The notes under the pieces were generated by a model, which was not told the origin of the DNA, searched no databases, and saw nothing but the letters and a program-made list of their open reading frames with translations. A stretch of DNA of 64,000 nt from JBFLVU01 sp964589625 (GTDB lineage: Bacteria > Acidobacteriota > UBA4820 > DSQY01), in contig CAZPSH010000002.1 of NCBI GenBank assembly GCA_964589625.1, positions 122,215 through 186,214 of the forward strand, given 5' to 3'. Below are positions 17,495 through 26,495 of this stretch, one piece after another. Positions within the stretch are counted from its first letter, which is position 1, and every line of letters starts with the position of its first letter. A program made the position numbers and the translations under genes.

Positions 17495-19646
17495 GGGCTG
17501 GTTGGGGCGCGGCCTCGCCTTTCTGCGGGGGAGCGTCCGGGGACAGATCCTCACGGTCCTCGTGGGATGCCTGTTCGTGGGGTCCCTCCTCCTGGCTCTC
17601 GTGTACTACTTCCACACCCGCAACGTGGCCCTGGGTCAGCTCCGAAACTCCTATTCGAACCTCGGCGCCACGGTATCGGGGCTGTCGGCCTACAACCTGC
17701 AATTCAACAAGAGCGGCCTGAAGGAAACGGTGGACCAACTCGTAAAGGCGGACGCCAGCTTGTACTGGGTGGAATTTGCCGACGAGAAGGGCGCTGTGGT
17801 GCAGGCGGGTGGGGCCTTGAAGCAGGCGCCCTACGCTCGGCTGGAGGGGACCCCCGAGTCAGCCCAGTGGGGACGGGTGGGCACGCCCATGGGCTCAGCG
17901 CTCCTCCTCCGGGTGCCCGTCCTGGTCGCGGAAACCGCCTCCGCCGGGATTGGGGAGATCGGATTCGAGGCGCCCCAGCCGGCCGCCGGCGAGCACCGCA
18001 TGCGGCGCCTGGGCGAGCTGAGAATGGTCGTGGGCCTGGAGTCCCTCGGGGCCCTGCGGAAGGGCTTCATCGGCTTCGGAGCCCTGGTGGTCCTCCTCGG
18101 CACCGTTGCCGGCACGCTTCTCACCCTGCCCGTGGCGCGGTACATCGTGGCGCCCCTGGACGTCCTTTCGGCGGACGCCCGAAGGATCGCCGGCGGACAG
18201 CTGACGGGCTTTCGGGAGGAAATCCGCCGGACTGACGAACTGGGACAGCTCTCGGCCACCTTCCGCGAAATGGGCGCCAGTCTTGCGGGGATGGTCCGTG
18301 AGGCCCGGGACGGGATGCGGAGGGTGGAGGAGGGGGCATCGGTCCAGGCCCGCCAGCTCGCTCTGGCCCTGGACGACGCCAGAGCTCAGGAGAGCGCCAC
18401 GCGGGAGGCGGGGGCCGAGGTCAAGGCGATCCAGGGGGCCGTGGGGGAGGTTTCCCGGCTCATGGAGGGCCTGTCGGAACTGGCGGAGGAGGTCAGCTCC
18501 TCGGTCCTCCAGATGGCCGCCAGCATCGACCAGATCGCCGCCAACACGCAGGGGCTCAACGACGCCGTAGGGACGGTGGCCACCACCATGACGCAGAACG
18601 TGGCGGCCAACCGGGAGGTGGACGCCTCCACGGAAACCCTCAACCGCTTCGTGGAGGACACCTCGGCCGCCATGACCGAGATGGAGGGCTCGATCCGCCA
18701 GATCGAGGAAAACGCGGCGCGGACCCGGAAGGCCACCGAGGCCGTAGCGTCGGAGGCGCAGGCAGGGGCGAAGGCCATGGAGGACTCCCGCTCCAGCGTG
18801 GAGCAGCTCCGGTCCTCCTTCGCTTCCACCACGGAGGTCATGAAGCTCCTGGGACGACGCAGTCAGGAGGTGGGCAACATTCTCGCGGTCATCGACGAGG
18901 TCATGGAGCAAACCCACCTGCTGGCCCTGAATGCGGCCATCATCGCCGCGCAGGCGGGAGAGCACGGCAAACCCTTCGCCGTGGTGGCGGGGGAAATCAA
19001 GGGGCTCGCCGAGAAGACCTCGGTCTCCACGCGGGAGATCTCGACCATCATCGATTCGGTCCAGCGGGACGTCCAGCAGGCCATCCACGCCGTGGAGTCC
19101 CAGCGCGCCATCGTGGACGAGACGGTGGCGGTGGCTCGCGAAGGCCTCGGCGTCTTCGCCCGGATTCAGGAAGCGGTAAAACCCTCCCTCCAGATGGTCC
19201 AGGAGATCGCCAGAGCCACCTCCGAGCAAACCAAGGGGGCCACGGGCATCGTGCGGTCCACCGAGCGGCTGAGGGACCTCGCACACCAGCTCCGACAGGC
19301 CACCAAGGAGCAAACCCTCGGGTCGGAGCAGATCCTGGAGGCCGTCAACCGGATCCGGTCCCTTTCCCTGGAGGTCCGAAGGGCCACCTCCGAGCAAAGC
19401 GCCGGCTCCGCCCTCATCCGCCAGGCCATGGACCGGCTCACCTCCGCGGTGGCCGACGTCATGGGCCAGAATCAGGTGCAGAGCAATTCGGGCCTGGCCG
19501 TGGAGCGAGCCATGGGAAGCCTGGCCGAAAAGAGCCAGGCCATCGCGCGCAGGGTCCAGGAGTCCTCCGATTTGGCGGCCTCCCTCTCCCAGAGGGCCGA
19601 GGCCTTGTCGCGCTCCATGAGCCGCTTCCGCATCGAGGAAGGCTGA
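17487..19646 (+). CDS. Methyl-accepting chemotaxis protein
   Basis: A 719-residue transmembrane chemoreceptor. TM1 is residues ~18-42, a ~145-residue periplasmic sensor follows, TM2 is ~190-215, then a HAMP domain (PLDVLSADARRIAGGQL...) and a long coiled coil. The hairpin tip that contacts CheA and CheW is at ~470-510 (EQTHLLALNAAIIAAQAGEHG, then FAVVAGEIKGLAEK). The coiled coil continues for ~200 residues beyond the tip with repeated ATxEQ segments typical of methylation-helix sites. The ATG lies inside the end of the binding-protein gene (8-base overlap) and cheW begins one base after its stop, so the three are one operon. No cheA, cheR or cheB is in the window. Confidence 0.92.
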   Translation: MNKGWLGRGLAFLRGSVRGQILTVLVGCLFVGSLLLALVYYFHTRNVALGQLRNSYSNLGATVSGLSAYNLQFNKSGLKETVDQLVKADASLYWVEFADEKGAVVQAGGALKQAPYARLEGTPESAQWGRVGTPMGSALLLRVPVLVAETASAGIGEIGFEAPQPAAGEHRMRRLGELRMVVGLESLGALRKGFIGFGALVVLLGTVAGTLLTLPVARYIVAPLDVLSADARRIAGGQLTGFREEIRRTDELGQLSATFREMGASLAGMVREARDGMRRVEEGASVQARQLALALDDARAQESATREAGAEVKAIQGAVGEVSRLMEGLSELAEEVSSSVLQMAASIDQIAANTQGLNDAVGTVATTMTQNVAANREVDASTETLNRFVEDTSAAMTEMEGSIRQIEENAARTRKATEAVASEAQAGAKAMEDSRSSVEQLRSSFASTTEVMKLLGRRSQEVGNILAVIDEVMEQTHLLALNAAIIAAQAGEHGKPFAVVAGEIKGLAEKTSVSTREISTIIDSVQRDVQQAIHAVESQRAIVDETVAVAREGLGVFARIQEAVKPSLQMVQEIARATSEQTKGATGIVRSTERLRDLAHQLRQATKEQTLGSEQILEAVNRIRSLSLEVRRATSEQSAGSALIRQAMDRLTSAVADVMGQNQVQSNSGLAVERAMGSLAEKSQAIARRVQESSDLAASLSQRAEALSRSMSRFRIEEG

Positions 19647-19647
19647 C

Positions 19648-20160
19648 GTGGCGGAAGTCCCGAGCCTCTTCCAGGCCAGGAAGGAAAAGCCCTCGGAGGA
19701 GGCCCGGCTGTACCTGGGCATGACCGTCGAATCCCAGTCCTACGCGCTGGCCGTCGAGTCCGTCCGGGAGATCCTGAAGATACCCCGCATCTACGCCCTG
19801 CCCAAGGTGCCCGCGTTTCTCAAGGGGGTCATCGACCTGAGGGGGGCCATTCTTCCCGTGGTGGACCTCCGGGAGAGGTTGGGATACGGGCCCGTGGACC
19901 CCAGAAAGGGCCGGGTGGTCGTAGCCGTGATCGGAAACACGCCCGTGGGTTTTCTCGTGGATGCGGTGGTGGAAGTCTTCTCGGCCCCCTCGGGCGAACT
20001 CAAGCCGCCCCCCCCCATGATCCGTCAACAGGACCTGCGCTTCATCGAGGCCATGGTCCGCCAGGAGGAGCGCCTCTACTTGATCCTCCACCTCCCCGTC
20101 CTCTTTAGTCCGGAGGAGGTCGATTCCCTAGAACGCCGGACCTGGTCCAAGGACGCCTGA
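19648..20160 (+). CDS. CheW-like adaptor
   Basis: A 170-residue CheW-domain protein that couples chemoreceptors to a CheA kinase. GTG 19648 lies one base after the chemoreceptor stop. The SH3-like beta folds show YALAVESVREILKIPRI, FLKGVIDLRGAILPVVDLRERLG (the conserved receptor/CheA-binding core) and VGFLVDAVVEV. An N-terminal ~20-residue charged tail and a C-terminal tail extend the core. Because CheA is not encoded here, the partner must lie elsewhere. It may form a dedicated array with the adjacent receptor, for chemotaxis or for a pilus/biofilm pathway. Confidence 0.9.
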   Translation: MAEVPSLFQARKEKPSEEARLYLGMTVESQSYALAVESVREILKIPRIYALPKVPAFLKGVIDLRGAILPVVDLRERLGYGPVDPRKGRVVVAVIGNTPVGFLVDAVVEVFSAPSGELKPPPPMIRQQDLRFIEAMVRQEERLYLILHLPVLFSPEEVDSLERRTWSKDA

Positions 20161-20166
20161 AACCGA

Positions 20167-20823
20167 ATGGCACCATCCGAACCGCTTGCGCCGAGAATCG
20201 AAGGCGCCCTCCTAGGGCCCGGCGTCCTACCGGCCGAGGCCGCCGCCCGGCTTCGAGCCTGGGAGGAACGGGGCGTCGGCCGGGCCTTGGTCCATCCCTT
20301 CCTGCTGGAAGAACTGGAGGCCGAGTCCCGGCCCGGGGCCTTTCTCTCGGGAGCGGTGGCGTATCCCGAAGGGGGATCCACCCTATCCACGAAGAGGATG
20401 GAACTCCTCGAGTGCCTGCGCCTGGGCGCGAGGGGAGCCCTGGTGGCCCTCACTCCGGGATCCCTGCTGGGCCGCTCGGGAGAGGCCCTGAGGAAGGAAG
20501 TCACGGCCCTGCTTGCCACGGCGCCGGAATTGGAGGTCCGCTTTCTTCTCCCCGCAACCGTCCTGCCTCCCGACGGCCTGGACCGATTCCTGCGCCTCCT
20601 GCGGGAGCACCGCCCCGCGGGTCTCGTCGTTCCCGAGCGCGCCCTGGGGGCCGCCGGGGCTCCCGAAGGCGCGCGGCGCCTCAAGGCCCGCCTGCCCCGA
20701 AAGGTCCGCCTGGAGGTCCTGTGCGATCCCGCCTCCCGGGTTTCGGCGGAGGCCCTTCTGGCCGCGGGAGCCGACTCCCTCACGGTGTTCCGCCCGGAGG
20801 CCCTATGGGAGGTCCCGCCGTGA
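20167..20823 (+). CDS. DeoC-like TIM-barrel protein lacking catalytic lysines
   Basis: A 218-residue protein that follows cheW by 6 bases. Its layout resembles deoxyribose-phosphate aldolase: SGAVAYPEGGSTLSTKRMELLECLRLGARG near residues 60-90 matches the VIGFPLGA...EAKEAIENGADE region of DeoC. The Schiff-base lysine (family motif VKTSTGF) is replaced by LVVPERAL and the second lysine region is also unrecognisable, so classical aldolase chemistry is unlikely. Function is unknown. Its position between chemotaxis genes and a flippase-like membrane protein gives no clear pathway. The assignment rests on weak pattern similarity and could be wrong. Confidence 0.5.
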   Translation: MAPSEPLAPRIEGALLGPGVLPAEAAARLRAWEERGVGRALVHPFLLEELEAESRPGAFLSGAVAYPEGGSTLSTKRMELLECLRLGARGALVALTPGSLLGRSGEALRKEVTALLATAPELEVRFLLPATVLPPDGLDRFLRLLREHRPAGLVVPERALGAAGAPEGARRLKARLPRKVRLEVLCDPASRVSAEALLAAGADSLTVFRPEALWEVPP

Positions 20824-21902
20824 CGCCGCGAGCCCGCAAGGGGCTCCTGTGGGTCTTTACCCTCCTCCTCACGGGGGTCCTCCTGTACTTCTTCCTCCAC
20901 AAGGCCGACCTCCACCGGGTTCTGGAGGAGTCGCGGCGGGCTTCCCTGCCCCACCTCGGGGCGGCCCTGGCCCTGGAAGTCCTGTCGGTTTTTCTGCGGG
21001 CCTTCCGCTGGAGGGTCATGCTCGCGGGAGTGCGCGAGGGCTTGCCCATTTCCAGCCTCCTGAAGGCCACCGTGGTCTCCTACACGCTCTCGGGGGCGAT
21101 GCCGGGGCGAATCGGCGAAATCGGAAAACCCTTTCTCCTGGCCCGTTGGCACGGACTCTCCTTCACCCAGGTCCTGGGATCCTCGGTCCTGGAGAGAGGG
21201 ATGGACCTCATCGCCCTCGCCATTCTTTGGTTCGGGTACCTCATTCTCCCGACGGAGGGTTTCGCCCCCGAAGCCGAGGGCCTCCTGACCTATTTCACGC
21301 GTCTCTCCTGGGTTCTCGTGGCGGCGGCCGTCCCCGCGGGGCTGTTCCTCCTCTGGCTCATGCCCCGCCGCCGGGTTTTCGACCGGATGGCGCGCCGGAG
21401 CGAGCGCCTCGGGCGCTACCCCCTGCTCCTCAGGGCCGTGCGGGCCCTCCTAGCCTTCACGGGCGGACTTTCCACCTTCCGGAAGAAGCGGACGATCCTC
21501 TACGTCACCTTCCTCTCCGTTGCCATCTGGCTCTGCATCGCGGGGGCCTGCTGGGCGTTTCTCCAGAGCCTCCACCTGGACCTGCCCCATTCGGCAGGCC
21601 TCCTGCTGCTGATGTTCGTCTCCTTCGGGGCGGCCATCCCGACCCCGGGGGGCATCGGAGGGGTTCACAAGGCCATCCAGGTCTGCCTCACGCTCTTCTA
21701 CGGGGTCTCCGAAGACCTGGCGGTAACGGCGGGCATCGTGGGCCACGCCGTCATGTTCTTCCCCGGCATTCTGTGGGGTCTCCTGTACCTGGCCTTTGGC
21801 CGGGTGCGTCTCGAGGAGTTGAAGGAGGCCGCCCGGGCCGAGGAGGAGCGGAAGCGCCTGAGGGACGTACCCACCGCCCCCCTTTCGGAGGAGGGTCCTT
21901 GA
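20820..21902 (+). CDS. UPF0104/lysylphosphatidylglycerol synthase-type membrane protein
   Basis: A 360-residue multi-spanning protein of the flippase-like LPG synthase TM family (AglD/MprF-N type). I choose GTG 20820 because GGAGG lies 7 bases upstream and the GTG overlaps the preceding TGA; ATG 20805 is an alternative. Family hallmarks: FLRAFRWRVML, TVVSYTLSGAMPGRIGEIGKPFLLARWHGL and FGAAIPTPGGIGGVHKAIQ. About eight membrane helices are seen, with an acidic/basic cytoplasmic tail. Members move or display lipid-linked substrates at the inner membrane; no MprF synthetase domain is attached, so lysyl-PG synthesis is not implied. Confidence 0.8.
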   Translation: MTPRARKGLLWVFTLLLTGVLLYFFLHKADLHRVLEESRRASLPHLGAALALEVLSVFLRAFRWRVMLAGVREGLPISSLLKATVVSYTLSGAMPGRIGEIGKPFLLARWHGLSFTQVLGSSVLERGMDLIALAILWFGYLILPTEGFAPEAEGLLTYFTRLSWVLVAAAVPAGLFLLWLMPRRRVFDRMARRSERLGRYPLLLRAVRALLAFTGGLSTFRKKRTILYVTFLSVAIWLCIAGACWAFLQSLHLDLPHSAGLLLLMFVSFGAAIPTPGGIGGVHKAIQVCLTLFYGVSEDLAVTAGIVGHAVMFFPGILWGLLYLAFGRVRLEELKEAARAEEERKRLRDVPTAPLSEEGP

Positions 21903-21927
21903 AGCCGCCGCATCCCTCCGATACACT
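21899..21927 (+). promoter_or_regulatory. Promoter upstream of nrdR
   Basis: TTGAAG (21899-21904), 17-base spacer, TACACT (21922-21927). Transcription would begin near 21934, just before the AAAGGAGG ribosome site at 21933-21940. Confidence 0.5.
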
Positions 21928-21944
21928 GCGCGAAAGGAGGCCCC

Positions 21945-22415
21945 GTGCGCTGTCCCTTTTGCGGCCATTTGGAAGACAAGGTCGTGGATTCCCGGGAGGT
22001 TTCGGCGGGCGACAGCATTCGCCGGCGCCGGGAGTGCCTCTCCTGCCACCGCCGCTTCACCACCTACGAGACCATCGAGACCGTTCCCTACCGGGTCGTG
22101 AAGAAGGACGAGAGGCGTGAGAAGTTCGACAGGGAGAAGCTCCTCCTCGGTATCCTCAAAGCCTGCGAGAAGAGGCCGGTGGCCACGGCGGCCCTGAACG
22201 CCATCGTCGAGGAGATCGAGTCCATTCTCCACAACAGTCCCGACCGGGAGATCAGCACGACCCAGATCGGCAACCTCATCATGGAACGGCTCCGGTTCCT
22301 GGACCAGGTGGCCTACGTCCGCTTCGCCTCGGTGTACAGGCAATTCGGGGACATCAGCGAGTTCCTCGAAGAGGTGCGGCACCTCCTGGATACCAAGCGG
22401 GAGGGCGGACCCTGA
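21945..22415 (+). CDS. nrdR: Transcriptional repressor NrdR
   Basis: A 156-residue zinc-ribbon/ATP-cone repressor that controls ribonucleotide reductase genes in response to nucleotide levels. The zinc ribbon is complete: CPFC at the N-terminus and CLSCHRRF near residue 33, followed by the conserved FTTYE. The ATP-cone covers ~49-139 (VVKKDERREKFDREKLL...). Length matches the family (~150). GTG 21945 follows AAAGGAGG by four bases. Its stop overlaps the ATG of hsp20 (TGATG), so nrdR, hsp20 and lon form one operon. No RNR genes or NrdR boxes were recognised in the window. Confidence 0.96.
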   Translation: MRCPFCGHLEDKVVDSREVSAGDSIRRRRECLSCHRRFTTYETIETVPYRVVKKDERREKFDREKLLLGILKACEKRPVATAALNAIVEEIESILHNSPDREISTTQIGNLIMERLRFLDQVAYVRFASVYRQFGDISEFLEEVRHLLDTKREGGP

Positions 22416-22858
22416 TGCGCAAGATGCTCTCGTCCTTCCTGGACGTGGTCCGACTGCAGTCCCAGATGAACCAGCTCTTCGAGGCTCTGCAGTCGATTCA
22501 GCAGGACGAAAGCCAGGCGGACGTGGGCTTCACGGCCCCCTATGACGTTGTGGAGGGCAAGGACCACCTCCTGGTCTACGTGGACATGCCCGGCATGGCT
22601 CCCGAGAGCCTCTCGGTAATGGGGGGTGGGGGAACCCTCGTGATCCAAGGGGAGCGCCCCCGCATCCCGAACCCCGAGCTCCAGGCCTACCACCTCCTGG
22701 AGAGGGACCGGGGGCCCTTCCGCAAGACGATCCACCTGGACGGGTCCTGGAATACTCACCAGGCCTCGGCCGTGTATGAGAAGGGGGTGCTGTGCATCCG
22801 CCTTCCCCGGGTCTCCGAGCGCCGGGGCCGGATGGCCCGCATCCCCGTGAACTCCTGA
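22415..22858 (+). CDS. Hsp20/alpha-crystallin small heat-shock protein
   Basis: A 147-residue Hsp20-family chaperone that holds unfolding proteins in soluble complexes. The alpha-crystallin domain runs from ~residue 40 to 140: YDVVEGKDHLLVYVDMPGM, GTLVIQGERP, and the C-terminal strand region GVLCIRLPRV; the usual I-x-I tail anchor is present as RIPV near the end. The ATG overlaps the nrdR stop. It precedes lon by 10 bases, a logical pairing of a holding chaperone with a protease. No CIRCE element or other heat-shock operator was recognised upstream. Confidence 0.9.
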   Translation: MRKMLSSFLDVVRLQSQMNQLFEALQSIQQDESQADVGFTAPYDVVEGKDHLLVYVDMPGMAPESLSVMGGGGTLVIQGERPRIPNPELQAYHLLERDRGPFRKTIHLDGSWNTHQASAVYEKGVLCIRLPRVSERRGRMARIPVNS

Positions 22859-22868
22859 GGACCCACCC

Positions 22869-25259
22869 ATGACCAAAGAACCCGCCCCCAGGCCGGCGGC
22901 GCCGGATCGCCTCCCCGTTTGGACGGTGGAGGAGAAAGTGGTCTTTCCCTTGGCCCTCTCCACCCTGACCTTTCCCCTACCCGCGGGAAAGGCCCTGCTC
23001 GAGGAGGCCCATGCGAGCGGCGACTACATGGCCGTCTGCCCCGCGGCCAAGGGAGGCCGCATCTCCACAAAGACCGTGGGAACCGTCGTTCTGATCCTGC
23101 GGCTGGCCCCGAGCGATTCCGCAGGAGTCAACCTCCTCCTCGTTCAAGGAGTGAGCCGGGCGCGTCTGACTCTTGAGCGGCGCCGGGGAGACCTACGCTT
23201 CGCCCACGTGGAGTCCCTTCCCGACTCCCTCGACCCGGCCTCGCGGCTCACCGCCACGGCCCAGATGCGGGAGGTCCTGCAACGGCTGGACCAGCTTTCC
23301 GGCGGCGGACGGGGCATCCCCCCGGAAACCCGCGAGTTCCTGTCCACCATCGAGGAGCCGGGCCGGCTGGCGGACCTGGTGGCCTCCCAGTTGGACCTTC
23401 CCTTCGACCGGGCCAGACGCCTGCTCGAGACCCCCGAGGTTGTGGAGCGGCTGACTCTCCTCCTCTCGGAACTCCGCTCGGAGGTGGAAATCCAGTCCCT
23501 CCAGGACAAACTGAACCGCCAGACCCGCGAAGAGATGGACCGGCGTCAGAAGGAGTACTTCCTCCGGCAGCAGCTGGAGACCATCCAGGCGGAACTTTCG
23601 GGAGCGGACGCGGGCGACTCGGGGGAGGCCGGATACAAGAAACGCCTGGAATCTCTGGATTTGCCTGCCCCCGTGCGGGAAGTGCTGGAAAAGGAGATCT
23701 CCCGCCTCTCGCGCTACGGCCCTTTCTCGGAGGAGCTGAGCCATCTGCGAGCGTTCCTGGACCTCGTCTTTGACCTGCCCTGGGGAAAGACCACGGAGGA
23801 CGTCCTCGACCTCCCCGCCGCACAGAGAAACCTGGACCGGGACCACTATGGTCTCAAGAAGGTCAAGGACCGGATCCTTGAATACATGGCCGTCTGCAAG
23901 CTCAAGGGAGGGCACACGGGGACCCTGTTCTGCTTCGTGGGGCCGCCCGGGGTGGGGAAGACCTCCCTCGGAAGGGCCATCGCCCGAACCCTTGGGCGCA
24001 AGTTCGTGCGCATGTCTCTGGGCGGGGTCCGCGACGAGGCCGAGATTCGAGGCCACCGCCGGACTTACATCGGCGCCATGCCGGGCCGGATCATCCAGGG
24101 CATCAAGAACGCCGGCTCCACGAACCCGGTCTTCGTACTCGACGAGGTGGACAAGATGGGGTCCGACTGGAGGGGGGATCCGTCCTCGGCCCTCCTGGAG
24201 GCCCTCGACCCCGAGCAGAACCGGGAGTTTGTGGACCACTACCTCGGGTTCCCCTTCGACCTATCCCGGGTCATGTTCATCGCGACCGCCAATACCCTGG
24301 AGAACATCCAACCGGCCTTTCTCGACCGTCTGGAGGTTCTCGAACTCCCGGGTTACACGGAGGAGGAGAAGCTCGCCATCGCCCGGAGGCACCTCCTGGC
24401 CAAGCAGTACGTCGCCCAGGGTCTCCGGGAGGACCAGGTGTCCCTCCCCGACGAGACCCTCCGCCTCCTGATCCGGCGCTACACCCGGGAGGCGGGGGTC
24501 CGCAACCTTGACCGGTCCATCGAGGCCGTCTTCCGGAAGGTGGCCCGGAGGCTCGCCGAAGGGAAGACGGGCCCCTTTGAAGTGAATGCCAAGGAGATCC
24601 CTCGGATGCTGGGGGTCGCTCGCTTTCCGGAGGATTTCCGTCTGAGGCGGGACCTCCCGGGTGTGGCCACGGGTCTGGCCTGGACCGAGACGGGGGGGGA
24701 GCTCCTCTTCGTGGAGGTGACCGCCACGCCCGGCGCCAACGCGCTCACCCTGACGGGACAGATGGGTGAGGTCATGCGGGAATCGGCCCAGGCGGCCCAC
24801 ACCTACATCAAGGAGCACCTCGGGGAATGGGGACTGGACCCAAAGGTCCTGGCGAAAAAGGACATCCACATCCACGTTCCCGAGGGAGCCATTCCCAAGG
24901 ACGGGCCCTCGGCGGGCATCACCATCGCCGTGGCGCTCCTTTCCACGCTCACGGGCCGCAGCGTGTCCCGCTCCCTGGCCTTCTCCGGCGAAATCACGCT
25001 CCGGGGAGAGGTGCTCCCCGTGGGCGGCCTTCGGGAAAAGCTCCTGGCCGCAAAACGAGCCGGGATCCGCACAGCCATTCTCCCCTTCGGGAACCGCCCC
25101 GAGCGGCGGGAACTGCCCGAGTCCATCCGCCGCGGGATGACCCTTCATTACGTGAAGGACGTGTCCGAAGTGTTCCGCCACGCTTTCCCGGGCCTCCGGG
25201 CGGAACGGGTGAAGCCAAAGGCGCCGGCCGGCGCGCCGCGTAGAAAGACCAAAAAATAG
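22869..25259 (+). CDS. lon: ATP-dependent protease Lon
   Basis: A 796-residue LonA-type protease that degrades misfolded and regulatory proteins in the cytoplasm. Order: N-terminal LON substrate-binding domain (~15-205), coiled coil (~215-260), AAA+ module with Walker A GPPGVGKTS near residue 357, Walker B (VFVLDEVDKMG), sensor and arginine-finger regions, then the S16 peptidase domain with the Ser681/Lys724 dyad (KDGPSAG; GLREKLLAAK). Length is typical. ATG follows hsp20 by 10 bases. The C-terminal tail is lysine-rich. It converges with the DUF4388 gene, with 16 bases between stops and no obvious terminator. Confidence 0.97.
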   Translation: MTKEPAPRPAAPDRLPVWTVEEKVVFPLALSTLTFPLPAGKALLEEAHASGDYMAVCPAAKGGRISTKTVGTVVLILRLAPSDSAGVNLLLVQGVSRARLTLERRRGDLRFAHVESLPDSLDPASRLTATAQMREVLQRLDQLSGGGRGIPPETREFLSTIEEPGRLADLVASQLDLPFDRARRLLETPEVVERLTLLLSELRSEVEIQSLQDKLNRQTREEMDRRQKEYFLRQQLETIQAELSGADAGDSGEAGYKKRLESLDLPAPVREVLEKEISRLSRYGPFSEELSHLRAFLDLVFDLPWGKTTEDVLDLPAAQRNLDRDHYGLKKVKDRILEYMAVCKLKGGHTGTLFCFVGPPGVGKTSLGRAIARTLGRKFVRMSLGGVRDEAEIRGHRRTYIGAMPGRIIQGIKNAGSTNPVFVLDEVDKMGSDWRGDPSSALLEALDPEQNREFVDHYLGFPFDLSRVMFIATANTLENIQPAFLDRLEVLELPGYTEEEKLAIARRHLLAKQYVAQGLREDQVSLPDETLRLLIRRYTREAGVRNLDRSIEAVFRKVARRLAEGKTGPFEVNAKEIPRMLGVARFPEDFRLRRDLPGVATGLAWTETGGELLFVEVTATPGANALTLTGQMGEVMRESAQAAHTYIKEHLGEWGLDPKVLAKKDIHIHVPEGAIPKDGPSAGITIAVALLSTLTGRSVSRSLAFSGEITLRGEVLPVGGLREKLLAAKRAGIRTAILPFGNRPERRELPESIRRGMTLHYVKDVSEVFRHAFPGLRAERVKPKAPAGAPRRKTKK

Positions 25260-25275
25260 GCGGGATACGGGACGG

Positions 25276-26493
25276 CTACTGAGTGCCCGTGACCACGAGG
25301 TTGTCCTGGAGGGCGCCCTTAAGGCTCCTCGCGGCGAGGGTGTAGCCGTTTTCCGTGGCCTGGTAGATGAGGGGTTGGCCGTAAGCGTCGGCCAGGCTTC
25401 GCATGGGCAGGTACCCGTCCCGGGCGAGGACCTCCAGGGACGGCGGGATCTTCCCCGTCTGGAGCTGGTACAGATCGATGGCGGACGCCACGCGCTGGAG
25501 CGTCGTGCGCGTGAGGAGCGTCATGCGGTCGCGTTTGGCGGGGCCGTCGGTCCACGGCAGGTGGCTGAGGGGATGGAAGGGAAAGAGGACCACGGACACG
25601 GCGATCCAACCCCAGAAGACGGGCACGAGGAGGCTTTCGAGGGCCGCCGCGGGGAAAGAGAACCGCTTCTCCTCCGGCGGGGTCTCGGTTTCGATGGGGA
25701 GGACCGGTCCGATGAGCTGGCGGTTGAAGAGTTCGAAAAGGGCCTTGCAGGCCTCGAACTCGTTCAGGCCGCTGCGGTCGATGATCTCCTGGACCGTAAA
25801 GACCCCGTTCACGTGCTGGTAGACGGCCATTTCCTCCTGGGAGAGGCGCACCACGTGGTCGTCCGGCACAGGTTTCCCGGCTCCCGTTCCCTCGCCGAAG
25901 ACGTCGTCCATGGAAGGGACCTCGGCCCGGGTCTCAAGGACGGGAGGCACGGGCAGCGGGATCTTGACGAAGATCTTGTCGAAGGAGGGGATCTTCTTTT
26001 CGATGAGGGGCCATTCGTCGAGCATCCGGATGCCTTCCATGAGGATGCTCTCGGCGGACATGGGGATCACGTTGCCCCGGTCGTATTCCACGGCGTCCCG
26101 GGGCTCGAAGTTGTAGTCCCCGTCTCTCCAGCGGAACAGCCGGTAGACGGTCTGCTGCATCTGGGTGGTGAGGGCCGACCTCAGGCTCTCGGCGTCGATG
26201 AAATTCTCGCCCACGAGGATGTACCCGAGTCGCTGGAGGGTCTGCCTCTGGATTTCCAGGGCCTTGGCCAGTTCCTCCTTGGAGATGCGCCCCGTCTTGA
26301 CGAGAACGTGGCCGAGGCGGTCCTCGATGCGCTTGTTGAGGGACTCGGCGCCCACCACGGTGCCCTCGAAGAAGGTGACGGTCACCACGTCCACTTCGCT
26401 CTTGAGGGTGAGGTACCCCGTCTTCTTCTGCAGGGCGATGAGCTGGAAGATGTCGGCGAGGCTGAAATCCCTCAACGTTCCGGCTAGGGCCAT
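25276..26493 (-). CDS. DUF4388 (PATAN) protein with C-terminal pseudopilin-like domain
   Basis: A 405-residue protein. ATG 26493 begins MALAGTLRDFSLADIFQLI, the canonical DUF4388 start, and GAGAG lies upstream; the frame continues further upstream but only as a shadow of the neighbouring gene. Residues 1-~170 are the DUF4388/PATAN regulatory domain. A ~215-285 segment looks like a winged-helix (HVVRLSQEEMAVYQHVNGVFTVQEIIDRSGL). A membrane helix at ~310-330 is followed by a GspG-like globular region (TTLQRVASAIDLYQLQTGKIPPSLEVLARDGYLP). The fusion joins a cytoplasmic signalling domain to a periplasmic pilin-type domain. Function unknown. The TPR gene ends 2 bases upstream, so they share an operon. 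Confidence 0.75.
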   Translation of the reverse strand: MALAGTLRDFSLADIFQLIALQKKTGYLTLKSEVDVVTVTFFEGTVVGAESLNKRIEDRLGHVLVKTGRISKEELAKALEIQRQTLQRLGYILVGENFIDAESLRSALTTQMQQTVYRLFRWRDGDYNFEPRDAVEYDRGNVIPMSAESILMEGIRMLDEWPLIEKKIPSFDKIFVKIPLPVPPVLETRAEVPSMDDVFGEGTGAGKPVPDDHVVRLSQEEMAVYQHVNGVFTVQEIIDRSGLNEFEACKALFELFNRQLIGPVLPIETETPPEEKRFSFPAAALESLLVPVFWGWIAVSVVLFPFHPLSHLPWTDGPAKRDRMTLLTRTTLQRVASAIDLYQLQTGKIPPSLEVLARDGYLPMRSLADAYGQPLIYQATENGYTLAARSLKGALQDNLVVTGTQ

Positions 26494-26495
26494 GG

